A stretch of DNA of 64,000 nt from Novosphingobium acidiphilum DSM 19966 (GTDB lineage: Bacteria > Pseudomonadota > Alphaproteobacteria > Sphingomonadales > Sphingomonadaceae). Below are positions 35,837-45,280 of the stretch, piece after piece. The stretch is taken from the NCBI RefSeq assembly GCF_000429005.1, contig NZ_AUBA01000003.1:220958-284957 (forward strand), written 5' to 3'. The notes beneath the pieces were generated by a model that was not told where the DNA came from, made no database searches, and saw nothing but the letters and a program-made list of their open reading frames with translations. The position numbers and the translations under genes are program-made. Each line of letters begins with the position of its first letter. Within the stretch, counting starts at the first letter, position 1.

Positions 35837-38581
35837 TCAGAACCTTACCCGCACGCGCGCGCCATATGTGGTGGGGCGCGGCATAAACGCAACGGTGCCG
35901 CCCGACTGGCTGATCAACAGGCCAGCAAGCGACCGTTTGATCAGATTGTTGGCATAGGCCTCGATGCGGACACGGCCGTTGGAGGTCGAGAAACCGCCGC
36001 CAATGTCGAGCGTCCAGTACCCGGGGATCGTGTCGTTCAACCGCCCGCGATAGGTGGTCGTGATGCCGCAACCCCCGACTGCGGCGCCGCTGCTGCTCGT
36101 CACGGTCCCGCCGGTCTGGCATGCCTGATAGGCATAGTCTTCGCCGTTGAAGATCGTGGCATAGGTGCTGGAACGATAGCCCGGCGCCAGCACATAGTCG
36201 AATTCGCCCAGGCCCGTTTCGAATTTCTGCGAAATGCGCATGTTGAACTGATATTTCGATGTACGTGGAAGGCGCTTGCCCTGGATAGACCGCAGCCCCG
36301 CATCGTTACTGTCGATGTCGCTCTGGAAACGGAAATCTTCGATCGATTGCGAACTGGTCACTTTCGCTTCGGGCAGCCACAATCCGTCAAAGGCAATGTT
36401 GAGCTTTGCTTCGGGGATGGTGATCGAACCATCAAATTGTGAGCCCGCAATCACTGAATTGGCGGCGTTATAGGTATAATCGACCACGATCGCGCAGGAC
36501 GCGTTGGGGGCGACAATGTTGTTGTAGCTTGCCTCGTTGCACAGGCTAAGCAAGCTGGTCAGTTGCTGGTTGTGGTACAACTCGTAGAATGCGCTGATGT
36601 TGAATTTCACCGGCTCGCCCACGATGGTGAATCGGTTTTTCGACCCGATCTCGAAATTGGTCAGCCGTTCGGGGTTGTACGTGATCGCCGGTCCGCCGCT
36701 GCCCAGATTGTCGTTGAATCCACCCGCCTTGTTGCCGGTGGCAACCAGCGCATAGGCCATGTGATCAGCATCTATTTCCACTTGGGCGCGCGCGCGCCAG
36801 TCGAGGAAGTGGTAATGGTCGCTGGCATTCTGGTCGTAGAACTGCGTTCCGTCGAGCCCGGGCGCGTAAGTGTAATTGTTGCCCGCGGCGCAATAGAGTC
36901 CGGCCGAGGGATTGTTTACGCAATTTCCGCTGGCGCCATTCGATGCCATGCCCCCGGGGAAAATCCCTGGAACCGTATCGTTCACGCCAAACGATTTGAT
37001 GCCGTCCAGGTAATAAGTCAGCGCCTCCTGTTGCGAAATGGAAAGCTGGGGCGAACCCTGAGGAGCGACGGCATAGATCGGATTGGGAATGTTGAAGTCG
37101 GTACGGCTGAGGCCCATGAACTGGAACCCGGGGGTGCCGATCACCGGACCCATGCAGCACCCATATCCGGCGCCACCCAGCAGCATCATGTAGCGCGCGG
37201 CGACACCGGTGCGATCTTTGGTTTCATCGGTATAACGCAACCCGCCAGACAGGCTCAGTTTGCTGTCCACATGGAAGGTTTCGTCGGTATAGGCGGCCAG
37301 CGAACTGCTGCGCGTGCGGGTGTTGAACTCGTTGCCTTGGAAATAGGCGTTCTGATCCGCGACGCTGCCCAGGAACGAGGCTTGGCTTTCGCTGAAGTGG
37401 AAACCACCCAATGTCCATTCGAGGCGCGATCCCTTGGGCGCCGTGATACGCAGTTCCTGCGTGTCCGAATTCGACATATTCTGGGTTTCGTAGTGCGAAT
37501 AGTCATTGGCAATGCTGCCGGTTGCGTCGTTGGCGTCGGCTGCGGCCAGCCCGCCCGGATAGGCGGCCAGGCCCGGAGGCGCACCAAGCCAATCGGTGAA
37601 CAGATGGCGATGGCTGACTGTCAACTGGGCGTCAAAATCCTTTCCGTGATAATTGAATTCGGCCTTCTCGCCACTGTGTGCGGTGTGCTGGTGCGGGTCG
37701 GTGGGGAACAGATAGACATCGCGCAGATTGAGGCTACTGATAGCGACGTTGTTGCCTTCGGCTCCCGCCAGATTGGTACCGATTACCCCGCCGCCATTTT
37801 CAACGGTGTTGTCATAGCTCAGCAGCATGTCGAACGTATCGTTCGGTTTCCACAGCAGCTGAACTCGTCCGGCGTAGTTGTCTTCCCATTCCGGGCCCTT
37901 GAGGCCGGTGACGGGGCCCACATTGTGGGTGTAGCTGTCGTGTTCGAGGTGCTCACCCGATACGCGGATCGCGAGCGTGTTGGTCAGCGGAGCGTTTAGG
38001 CCGCCTTCCACCGATTTCTGGCCATAGTTGCCAATGCCGGCTTCGACATAGCCGTCCCAGATGTTGAGACCGGGATGCCATGGAATGATGTTGACCGTAC
38101 CTGCGGTGGCGTTGCGGCCCCGCAAGGTCCCCTGCGGACCGACATTGACTTCAACGCGATCGATGTCGAAAAAGATCGAACCGAACCCCGAGGGGCGTGG
38201 GATATAGATGCCGTCATAGTGCGTGCCTGCAGCGGGATCACCCAGTTCGGTGTTGTTGCTCGAACCGACCCCGCGAATATAGACTTCGAGGTTGTTGTTG
38301 TTGGGCAGGATGTCGAGCCCGGGGATCCGGCCCTGAAGGTCGGTGATATTCTGGACGCCGGTTTCGGCCAGCAATTTGCCGGTCACGACGGTCGAAGTGC
38401 CGCCGTATTTTTGCAGGTTCTGGGCCTTGCGCTCGGCCGTGACGATGATTTCGTCGCCGGCCTTCTGGTCCTTGGCCTCGGCCGCGGGCGTGGTCTGCGC
38501 CCAGGCAGCAGGCGCAAGGCTCAGCGATGCCACGGCAATGCCAAGGCTGGATGCGACTTGCAGAAGTTGGTTGGTCCTCAT
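35837..38581 (-). CDS. TonB-dependent receptor (probable glucan-oligosaccharide importer)
   Basis: A 914-residue outer-membrane receptor: signal peptide to about residue 28, TonB-box-like DEIIVTAER (about 43-51), plug domain (about 60-170, VYIRGVGSS and RVEVNVGPQGTLRGRNATAGTVNI), then a barrel closing with VRVRF. Sandwiched between GH3 and GH16 genes with gaps of 29 and 26 bases, it is likely the oligosaccharide importer. No SusD partner exists, the usual proteobacterial arrangement. AGGAGAGAG precedes ATG 38581. Confidence 0.92.
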   Translation of the reverse strand: MRTNQLLQVASSLGIAVASLSLAPAAWAQTTPAAEAKDQKAGDEIIVTAERKAQNLQKYGGTSTVVTGKLLAETGVQNITDLQGRIPGLDILPNNNNLEVYIRGVGSSNNTELGDPAAGTHYDGIYIPRPSGFGSIFFDIDRVEVNVGPQGTLRGRNATAGTVNIIPWHPGLNIWDGYVEAGIGNYGQKSVEGGLNAPLTNTLAIRVSGEHLEHDSYTHNVGPVTGLKGPEWEDNYAGRVQLLWKPNDTFDMLLSYDNTVENGGGVIGTNLAGAEGNNVAISSLNLRDVYLFPTDPHQHTAHSGEKAEFNYHGKDFDAQLTVSHRHLFTDWLGAPPGLAAYPGGLAAADANDATGSIANDYSHYETQNMSNSDTQELRITAPKGSRLEWTLGGFHFSESQASFLGSVADQNAYFQGNEFNTRTRSSSLAAYTDETFHVDSKLSLSGGLRYTDETKDRTGVAARYMMLLGGAGYGCCMGPVIGTPGFQFMGLSRTDFNIPNPIYAVAPQGSPQLSISQQEALTYYLDGIKSFGVNDTVPGIFPGGMASNGASGNCVNNPSAGLYCAAGNNYTYAPGLDGTQFYDQNASDHYHFLDWRARAQVEIDADHMAYALVATGNKAGGFNDNLGSGGPAITYNPERLTNFEIGSKNRFTIVGEPVKFNISAFYELYHNQQLTSLLSLCNEASYNNIVAPNASCAIVVDYTYNAANSVIAGSQFDGSITIPEAKLNIAFDGLWLPEAKVTSSQSIEDFRFQSDIDSNDAGLRSIQGKRLPRTSKYQFNMRISQKFETGLGEFDYVLAPGYRSSTYATIFNGEDYAYQACQTGGTVTSSSGAAVGGCGITTTYRGRLNDTIPGYWTLDIGGGFSTSNGRVRIEAYANNLIKRSLAGLLISQSGGTVAFMPRPTTYGARVRVRF

Positions 38582-38610
38582 GACTCTCTCCTCCTAAACG
38601 GTGTCTATTT

Positions 38611-41016
38611 TTACTTGGTTTTTGAACAGGTTGCAGGCGTATGCGTGGTAACGATCGTGGCCGAAACAAGCCGCAGCACCGCACCCGCCGGCGCGGTGAA
38701 GCGCACCGCAGTGATCGGCGTGGTGCCAAGGCAGGACAGCGCAATGCGCAGCGGCGCGGGTGCGGGTGTGGCGTGCAGGATCTGGCCGGCCCGGCATCCT
38801 GCACAATCTGCGGCAATCGTGATCGCGCCGGTCTGGTGCGGGTCGGGCTGGTATTCGATCACCAGCGCGTGGTCTTTGGCGGGCACCGCGTGCGGCAGGG
38901 CAAAGCTGACGATGCCGGCCTTGCGCCATTCGATACGCCGCCCGTCTTCCTGGGCGTGGGCATCGAAGGTCGACACATTGACGACGCCGGCGCCATCGTT
39001 GCCGACCAGCGCGGGCAGGGCCTGTGGCGGATCGCTGGCCACGCCGCGCACGCTGACCCCGACATCGGCACCCAGCGCGCGATGGAACAGCGCCATCGTG
39101 GGCGATGCCACAGGCGCCGCGCATGTCAGCACCAGCGGGGGAACGCGCGGCGTTGCGGCATAGCCGCCGCCCGCGCCGACAAACCAGGCGGGCGGGGCAT
39201 CGTCGCGGCAGGTGGCGGGCCAATGGAACGGCAGGCGCCCGGTAAAATCGAAACGTGGCTTGCCCGTTGCATCGCCGACCAGCACGTCGGCCAGACCTTC
39301 GCCCTCGCTACCCGGAAGCCACGCGGCGACAAAGGCGTCGGCCAGATCAATCTCGCGGCTGGTCCACAACGGGCGACCCGACAACAGCACCGCAACGGTC
39401 GGCACATGCGCGGCCTTCAACGTGCGCAGCAGCGCCAGGCCTTCGCCATCGTGCAGCGCGTGATCGGGGCTGTCGCCGGCAAATTCGGCATAGGGCGCTT
39501 CGCCAAAGACCACGACCGCGGCATCGGGGCGTGCGGCAAAATGGCCATCGGGCGACAGCTGTGCGGTGCCCCCGCCGGCATTCAGCGCCTGCGCCAGCCC
39601 GGCATAAACCGAGGTTGCGCCGGGAAATTCGGCGCGCGTCAGATCGCCGCCGCCCTGCCAGCTGATGGTCCAGCCGCCGCTTTGCCGCGCCACGCTGTCG
39701 GCGGCCTGGCCTGCAATCAGCACATTGGCCCCGGCGCGCAGCGGCAGCACGCCATCATTCTTGAGCAGAACCAGCGATTTGCGCACCGCTTCGCGGGCCA
39801 GCGCGCGGTGTTCGGCCGATCCCAGCTGCGCCCATTGCCCGCCCAGCGCGCGTTGCGACGGGCGCGGCTTGTCCATCACGCCATCACGCAGCTTGACCCG
39901 CAGCACGCGGCGCACCGCTTCGTCGATGCGCGCCTGCGGGATCGTACCGTCCTGCACCTCGCGCAGGGTGTTGGCATAAAGTCCGCGCCAGTCTTCGGGC
40001 ACCATGAACACGTCAAGGCCCGCCATCAGTGCCTGCGGACAATCGGTGTTGGTGCAGCCCGGCACCAGGCCGTGGCCGTTCCAGTCGCCCACCACCAGGC
40101 CATCGAAATGCAGCGTATCGCGCAGCAGCCCGGTCAGCAGATCGTGATTGCCATGCATCTTGCTGCCGTTGATGCTGGAAAACGAGGCCATGACCGTTTG
40201 TGCACCCGCGGCGATCGACGGGACATAGCCTGCGCCGTGGATGCGGATCAGATCGTCGATCGGGCCGGTGGTATCGCCCCGGTCGATGCCGCCGGTTCCA
40301 CCGTCGCCCAGGAAATGCTTGATCGTGGCCAGCACGTGGCGCTGGTCGAGAAAACCGGGGGTGCCGGGCACACCCTGCAGGCCTTCGACCATCTGCGGGC
40401 CAAGCCGGGCGACGCGCGCGGGATCTTCGGAATAGCTTTCGTAGCTGCGGCCCCAGCGCGTGTCGCGCGCCACGGCCAGCGTCGGAGCAAACGCCCAGTC
40501 GATCCCGGTGGTGGCGATTTCGGCCGCAGTCGCATCGCCGATCCGGCGTACCAGGTCGGGATCGTTCGCCGCGCCCAGCGCGACATTGTGCGGAAACAGC
40601 GTCGCGCCGACAATGTTGTTGTGGCCATGGACGGCGTCGGTGCCCCAGATCGCCGGGATCGCCGGTTCGCCATCGGGCAGGGGTGCAGTCGACGCCGCCC
40701 AATAGGCATCGGCCAGCGCCAGCCAGGCCTTTGCCGGGGCCTTGTCATCGCCGCCGGGGCCACTGTTGCCGCCATTGAGATAGGATCCGAAGCGATAGCT
40801 GCGCATATCGTCGGGGGTGATCGTGGAAATATCGGGCTGGATCAGCTGCGCCACTTTGTGCGGCAGGCTCATCCGCGCCAGCAGCGCGTCGATGCGGGCC
40901 TCGATCGCGCGATCGGATGCAGTGGCCGGTTCGGTTTGGGCAGGCGCAGCGCCGGACAGCGCGCAAAGCGCAGATGCAGCCGCACACAACAGCCAATGGC
41001 TGCCAACCTTCCCCAT
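38611..41016 (-). CDS. GH3 beta-glucosidase (exo-1,3/1,4-beta-glucanase type)
   Basis: An 801-residue exported hydrolase (signal to about residue 27). GH3 landmarks are IKHFLGDG (about 232-239) and the nucleophile Asp311 in LVVGDWNGHG. A C-terminal GH3_C domain and a further beta domain complete the ExoP-like architecture. It would release glucose from beta-glucan oligosaccharides in the periplasm. It is the first gene of the minus-strand operon; the twin palindromes lie 65-97 bases upstream. Confidence 0.92.
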   Translation of the reverse strand: MGKVGSHWLLCAAASALCALSGAAPAQTEPATASDRAIEARIDALLARMSLPHKVAQLIQPDISTITPDDMRSYRFGSYLNGGNSGPGGDDKAPAKAWLALADAYWAASTAPLPDGEPAIPAIWGTDAVHGHNNIVGATLFPHNVALGAANDPDLVRRIGDATAAEIATTGIDWAFAPTLAVARDTRWGRSYESYSEDPARVARLGPQMVEGLQGVPGTPGFLDQRHVLATIKHFLGDGGTGGIDRGDTTGPIDDLIRIHGAGYVPSIAAGAQTVMASFSSINGSKMHGNHDLLTGLLRDTLHFDGLVVGDWNGHGLVPGCTNTDCPQALMAGLDVFMVPEDWRGLYANTLREVQDGTIPQARIDEAVRRVLRVKLRDGVMDKPRPSQRALGGQWAQLGSAEHRALAREAVRKSLVLLKNDGVLPLRAGANVLIAGQAADSVARQSGGWTISWQGGGDLTRAEFPGATSVYAGLAQALNAGGGTAQLSPDGHFAARPDAAVVVFGEAPYAEFAGDSPDHALHDGEGLALLRTLKAAHVPTVAVLLSGRPLWTSREIDLADAFVAAWLPGSEGEGLADVLVGDATGKPRFDFTGRLPFHWPATCRDDAPPAWFVGAGGGYAATPRVPPLVLTCAAPVASPTMALFHRALGADVGVSVRGVASDPPQALPALVGNDGAGVVNVSTFDAHAQEDGRRIEWRKAGIVSFALPHAVPAKDHALVIEYQPDPHQTGAITIAADCAGCRAGQILHATPAPAPLRIALSCLGTTPITAVRFTAPAGAVLRLVSATIVTTHTPATCSKTK

Positions 41017-41080
41017 GCTCTCCCCGCCCCCACGCAACGCACGAATCATCTTCGCGTCGCACCGACACATACGCTGCTTT

Positions 41081-41092
41081 GTGAACGTTCAC
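41081..41092. promoter_or_regulatory. LacI-type operator 1 (perfect palindrome)
   Basis: GTGAACGTTCAC is a perfect 12-bp palindrome with the central CG typical of LacI-family operators. It lies in the 133-base gap between the divergent GH3 and lacI-like genes. Confidence 0.85.
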
Positions 41093-41101
41093 AACATTTT
41101 T

Positions 41102-41113
41102 GTGAACGTTCAC
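41102..41113. promoter_or_regulatory. LacI-type operator 2 (perfect palindrome)
   Basis: A second copy of the same 12-bp palindrome GTGAACGTTCAC, 21 bases from the first, exactly two helical turns, so two repressor dimers would sit on the same face of DNA. Confidence 0.85.
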
Positions 41114-41149
41114 GTATGCTGGTACTCGTCAACCGGGCAAACCGCGGTT

Positions 41150-42205
41150 ATGCATGCGGCCATGATACGGCGCAGCGGTGTGACGATTGAGGATGTGGCC
41201 GCACGGGTCGGCGTATCGCGCCAGACCGTGTCGCGTGTGCTGAACGACAGCCCCAACGTGAAACCCGAAGTGCGCAGCCGCATTCTGGCCGCGATCGAGG
41301 CGCTGGGCTACGTCCCCAATCTCAGCGCGCGGCGCATGGGCGGAGGGCGATCCTATCTGGTGCTGGCGATCAACGATCGGGTGCGCACGCTGGAAAACTG
41401 GCAGGCGCGGCGCGGCAACGACTGGGTTGACCAGATGCTGTTCGGCGGCATGACCTCGTGCGAGGCGCAAGGTTGGCACCTGGTGTTCGAACTGGTCGAT
41501 ACCGAGGCGGCGCTTGCCCGGCGCGGCCTGGCCAATGCGCTCGCCTCGTTGCGGCCCGACGGCGTGATCCTGACCCCGCCGCATTGCGACAATCCCGAAC
41601 TGATCGGCCTGCTGGCAGAACGCGGCATTCCCTGTGCGCGCATCGGCCACAGCGACGGCCAGGCGACGGTTGACGTGTTCATGGACGAAGTCGCCGCTGC
41701 GGGCGCCGCCACCCGCCACCTGATCGCACAAGGCCACAGCCGGATCGCGTTCATCGCCGGCGCGGCCAATTACGGCAGTTCGGCGCTGCGCATCGCCGGC
41801 TATCGCGCCGCATTGGCCGAAGCGGGCCTGGCGGGCGAATGGGTCGGGGATGGCGATTTCCGTTTTGAAACCGCCGAACGCGTGATCGATGCGTGGTTGT
41901 CGGGCCCCGACCAGCCCACGGCAGTGATTGCCGCCAATGACGAAATGGCCTTTGCCGCGCTGCACACCGCCAGCGCGCGCGGGCTGCGCGTGCCCGAAGA
42001 TCTGGCCGTGGTCAGCTTTGAAGACACGCCCGGCGTGCGCTTTGCGGTGCCGCCGCTGACCGCGATCCGCCAGCCGGTGGCCGATATGATCGCCCGGGCC
42101 TGTTCCAGTCTGATCGACATTGTCGAAGGCAGGGGCAGGCCCGCCGCGCACGAAATCCCCTTTGAACTGGTCTGTCGCGCCAGCACCGGCGCGGTCGGGG
42201 CGTGA
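41150..42205 (+). CDS. LacI-family transcriptional regulator of the beta-glucan locus
   Basis: A 351-residue repressor: the N-terminal helix-turn-helix VTIEDVAARVGVSRQTVSRVLN (about residues 11-32) with hinge AIEALGYVPNLSARRM, then a periplasmic-binding-protein-like sensor domain. It diverges from the GH3-receptor-GH16 operon, and the double palindrome lies between. Its stop overlaps the MFS transporter start (GTGA). Self-control is likely because the operators also precede this gene. ATG 41162 is an alternative start. Confidence 0.92.
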   Translation: MHAAMIRRSGVTIEDVAARVGVSRQTVSRVLNDSPNVKPEVRSRILAAIEALGYVPNLSARRMGGGRSYLVLAINDRVRTLENWQARRGNDWVDQMLFGGMTSCEAQGWHLVFELVDTEAALARRGLANALASLRPDGVILTPPHCDNPELIGLLAERGIPCARIGHSDGQATVDVFMDEVAAAGAATRHLIAQGHSRIAFIAGAANYGSSALRIAGYRAALAEAGLAGEWVGDGDFRFETAERVIDAWLSGPDQPTAVIAANDEMAFAALHTASARGLRVPEDLAVVSFEDTPGVRFAVPPLTAIRQPVADMIARACSSLIDIVEGRGRPAAHEIPFELVCRASTGAVGA

Positions 42206-43449
42206 ACCGCCCGATCGCGCACCGGCACGCGCAGCCGGTGGCGGGCATGATGGTCATCGTGGTTTATGCGCTGGCCGCGTTCGGTGCGCATCTGTCTTAT
42301 GTGCCGCTGCTGACGTTGCTGCTGCCGCGACGCATTCTGGCGATCGTGCCGGACCATGCCGCGCGAACAACGTCGCTGGTGATCCTGGCAGGTGCGCTGA
42401 CGGCAAGCGTGGCGCATATTGCCGCAGGGCGGATCAGCGATGGCTGGCGCGCGCGCCATGGCAACCGGCGTGCGCCGATCGCGCTGGGCCTGGGGCTGAC
42501 CGTGCTGGCACTGGCGGGGCTGGGTTTTGCGCGCACGCCGGTCGTCGTGGGCCTGACACTGATCGGGTTTCAGGCGTCGCTCAATCTGATGTTTGCGCCA
42601 CTGGGCGCGCTGCTGGTCGATCATTTCCCCGACGGGGCCAAGGGACGGATGGCCGCGCTGGTCAACCTGGCCATGCCTTTGGCGGGGCTGGGCACCGGGG
42701 TGGCGGCGCTGGGTTTTCCCCGCGACGGGCCGGCGCCATTTTGCGCGCTGGCGGTGGTTGTCGCGCTCAGCGTGCTGCCGCTGATCGCACTCTGGCCATT
42801 TGCGCCGTGCCTGCCGACGGTTGATGCGGCGGTGCCCATTGCCGAACCGGCCAGCCCCACCGGCGGGGCGCGCGATCTTGTGCTGGTCGCGCTGGCACGC
42901 ATGCTGATGCAAAGCGGCGCGGCCTTCATGGGGACCTATTTTTATCTGTTCATCGTCCGGCACCCCTGGCGCGCGGGCCTTGCGCCGGGGCAATCGATCG
43001 ACGGGGTATATGGCTGGCTGGTGCTGGCCACCACCATCGCCGCGCTGATTGTCACGGTCATGGCCGGGCACTGGTCCGACAGGCACCGTCGCCGCCGGGC
43101 GCCGATGATGCTGGGGGCGGTGTCGGGTGCAGTGGCGCTGGGCATGCTGTTGACCGGCAGCGGGTGGGTGCTGCTGACGGGCTATGGCCTGTTTCATGTC
43201 GCGCTGATCGTCTATCTGGCGCTGGATACCGCGCTGGTGGCGCAGATCCTGAACCACGCAGCGCGCCCCGGCGAAGTGCTGGGTTATATCAATCTGGCCA
43301 ACACCTTGCCCTCTATCGCGGTGCCTGCGCTGGTGCTGGGCCTGTCAGGCGGCACGACCGAGGCGTTGTGGCCTGCGGGCTTTGCCGCGACAGCGCTGTG
43401 TTGCGTGATGGCGGGGACCCTTGTCGGGCGGATCCGGGCGGTCGTGTGA
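42202..43449 (+). CDS. MFS transporter (sugar uptake, beta-glucan locus)
   Basis: A 415-residue polytopic protein with about 11-12 hydrophobic segments of the major facilitator type, including the GRISDGWRARHGNRR loop between helices 2 and 3. Starts at GTG 42202, overlapping the lacI stop by 4 nt, so it is co-translated with the regulator. Probable substrate is the glucose or disaccharide released by GH3; this is inferred from context only. Confidence 0.85.
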   Translation: MNRPIAHRHAQPVAGMMVIVVYALAAFGAHLSYVPLLTLLLPRRILAIVPDHAARTTSLVILAGALTASVAHIAAGRISDGWRARHGNRRAPIALGLGLTVLALAGLGFARTPVVVGLTLIGFQASLNLMFAPLGALLVDHFPDGAKGRMAALVNLAMPLAGLGTGVAALGFPRDGPAPFCALAVVVALSVLPLIALWPFAPCLPTVDAAVPIAEPASPTGGARDLVLVALARMLMQSGAAFMGTYFYLFIVRHPWRAGLAPGQSIDGVYGWLVLATTIAALIVTVMAGHWSDRHRRRRAPMMLGAVSGAVALGMLLTGSGWVLLTGYGLFHVALIVYLALDTALVAQILNHAARPGEVLGYINLANTLPSIAVPALVLGLSGGTTEALWPAGFAATALCCVMAGTLVGRIRAVV

Positions 43450-43505
43450 TTTTCCGGGCGATCCATGCTTGACGTGAACGCGCGAATAGGGCGGTGCTGA
43501 TCGCG

Positions 43506-45257
43506 ATGGGACAGCAAAGACGTCTTGCGCGCGTGGGTATCGTGCGGGTGCAGCGCTGGTTTCGCGAAAGCGAAGCGGCATTCATTGCACTTGCGGCGCT
43601 GGTGGGCTGTGCCGCAGGGCTGGCCACGCTTGCCCAAGGGTGGCTGGCGCACGGCATGCAGCAGGTGTTTTATGGCCTGACCATTACCCGGCTCAGCGCG
43701 CTGGCTTCGATCGACCACCCCTGGCGGCTGATCGTGCTGCCGCTGGGCGGGGCGGTGATCGTTGCGCTGGGCCGATGGAAAGGGCGGCGCGGCGGCGCGC
43801 CGGTCGACGTGGTCGAGGCCAACGCGCTGCACGGAGGGCGGATACCCGGCGCCGACAATCTGTTGATCGCGGCACAGACCGTGGTGTCAAACGGTTGCGG
43901 CGCCTCGGTCGGGCTTGAGGCGACATATGCCCAGATGGGCGGCGGCATCGCCTCGTTGCTGGGGCAGCGCCTGCATCTGCGGCGGGCCGATTTGCGGCGG
44001 CTGGTCGGCGCGGGCGCGGGCGCGGGCGTGGGTGCGGCGTTCGGCACACCCCTGGCGGGCGCATTTTATGCCTTTGAAATCGTCATCGGGTCCTATTCGA
44101 TTGCCGAAGTCGCCCCGGTGATCGCGGCGTCGCTGGCCGGCGTGCTGGTGCTGCGCTGGCTGGGGACCGAGCCCTATCTGGTGGCATTCACCTCGAATTC
44201 GCCGCGCGGTCTGATCGATTACGGCGCGGCAGCGGTCCTGGCGGTGCTGTGCGCGTTTCTGGGCATCGCGGTGATGCGGCTGGTAACCTGGTCGGAACGG
44301 ATGATGCAGGCGATCACCCGCGGCAGCGCGTGGCGGCCGGTGCTGGGCGGGGCATTGCTGATCCCGGTGGCGCTGGTTTCGCCGCAGGCGCTGTCGGCGG
44401 GGCACGGTGCGCTGCATCTTGATCTGATGACGCGCCCGGCGATGTCGTTCCTGCTGGTCGTTCTGATCCTGAAGATCGTGGCTTCGGTCATTTCGCTGGC
44501 CAGCGGGTTTCGCGGCGGGCTGTTCTTTGCCTCGTTGTTCCTGGGCTCGCTGGCGGGGCAGGCCTTTGCCCAGGCGCTGAATATGGCAGGCCTTGGCGTG
44601 CTGTTCGATCCGACCGATTTTGCGCTGATCGGCATGGCGGCATTTTGCGTGTCGGTGGTGGGCGGGCCGATGACGCTGGCGCTGCTGATGCTGGAAACCA
44701 CGCGCGATTTTCAGCTGATGGGCGTGGTCCTGACCGGCGCGCTGATATCCAGTGCGATCACGCGCGAAGTGTTCGGCTATTCCTTTTCGACCTGGCGATT
44801 GCATGTGCGCGGATCGGATATCCGTTCGCCGCGCGATATCGGCTGGATGCTGACGATGACCGCCGAACGCATGATGCGGCGCGATTTTGTCACCGTGCCA
44901 GCCGATGCCACGATTGCCGTATTCCGTGCGCAAGTGCCGCTGGGTTCGACCAGCGATGCCATCCTGACCGGGCCCGATGGCACGTATCACGGCATCGTGC
45001 AGTCGGCTGCCGCGTATGCGCCGGCGGTCGATCCGGCGCTGTCGCTGGCGCCGCTGGCACGGCAATGCGGTGTAACGCTGGCGCCCGACGCCGGGATCAA
45101 GGCGGTGCTGGCGCTGTTCGACGATGAAGGCGCCGACGAACTCGCGGTGGTCGATCACGCCGGCCGGGTGATCGGGGTGGTGACCGAAAAGCACGCGCGG
45201 CGCCGTTATCTGGAAGAAATCGAGGCCGCGCAGCGGCGCATGTTCGGCGAAAGCTGA
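43506..45257 (+). CDS. ClC-family chloride channel/transporter with CBS domains
   Basis: A 583-residue protein: a ClC membrane domain (about 1-420) and a C-terminal CBS pair (about 455-570, DFVTVPADATIAVF and GADELAVVDHAGRVIGVVTE). Family blocks are AAFGTPLAGAFYAFEI and RGGLFFASLFLGSLAGQ. The gating segment reads G136-L-E138-A-T instead of GREGP: the gating glutamate is kept but its neighbours are not. I prefer ATG 43506; GTG 43494 is the alternative. Next gene starts 23 bases on. Confidence 0.87.
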   Translation: MGQQRRLARVGIVRVQRWFRESEAAFIALAALVGCAAGLATLAQGWLAHGMQQVFYGLTITRLSALASIDHPWRLIVLPLGGAVIVALGRWKGRRGGAPVDVVEANALHGGRIPGADNLLIAAQTVVSNGCGASVGLEATYAQMGGGIASLLGQRLHLRRADLRRLVGAGAGAGVGAAFGTPLAGAFYAFEIVIGSYSIAEVAPVIAASLAGVLVLRWLGTEPYLVAFTSNSPRGLIDYGAAAVLAVLCAFLGIAVMRLVTWSERMMQAITRGSAWRPVLGGALLIPVALVSPQALSAGHGALHLDLMTRPAMSFLLVVLILKIVASVISLASGFRGGLFFASLFLGSLAGQAFAQALNMAGLGVLFDPTDFALIGMAAFCVSVVGGPMTLALLMLETTRDFQLMGVVLTGALISSAITREVFGYSFSTWRLHVRGSDIRSPRDIGWMLTMTAERMMRRDFVTVPADATIAVFRAQVPLGSTSDAILTGPDGTYHGIVQSAAAYAPAVDPALSLAPLARQCGVTLAPDAGIKAVLALFDDEGADELAVVDHAGRVIGVVTEKHARRRYLEEIEAAQRRMFGES

Positions 45258-45280
45258 TCCCTGATGGAGCACGATCCGCT

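Noticed and set aside
38641..41190. 849-codon plus-strand open frame
   Set aside because: It is antisense to the GH3 glucosidase, whose catalytic motifs are plain; composition is typical of a shadow frame.
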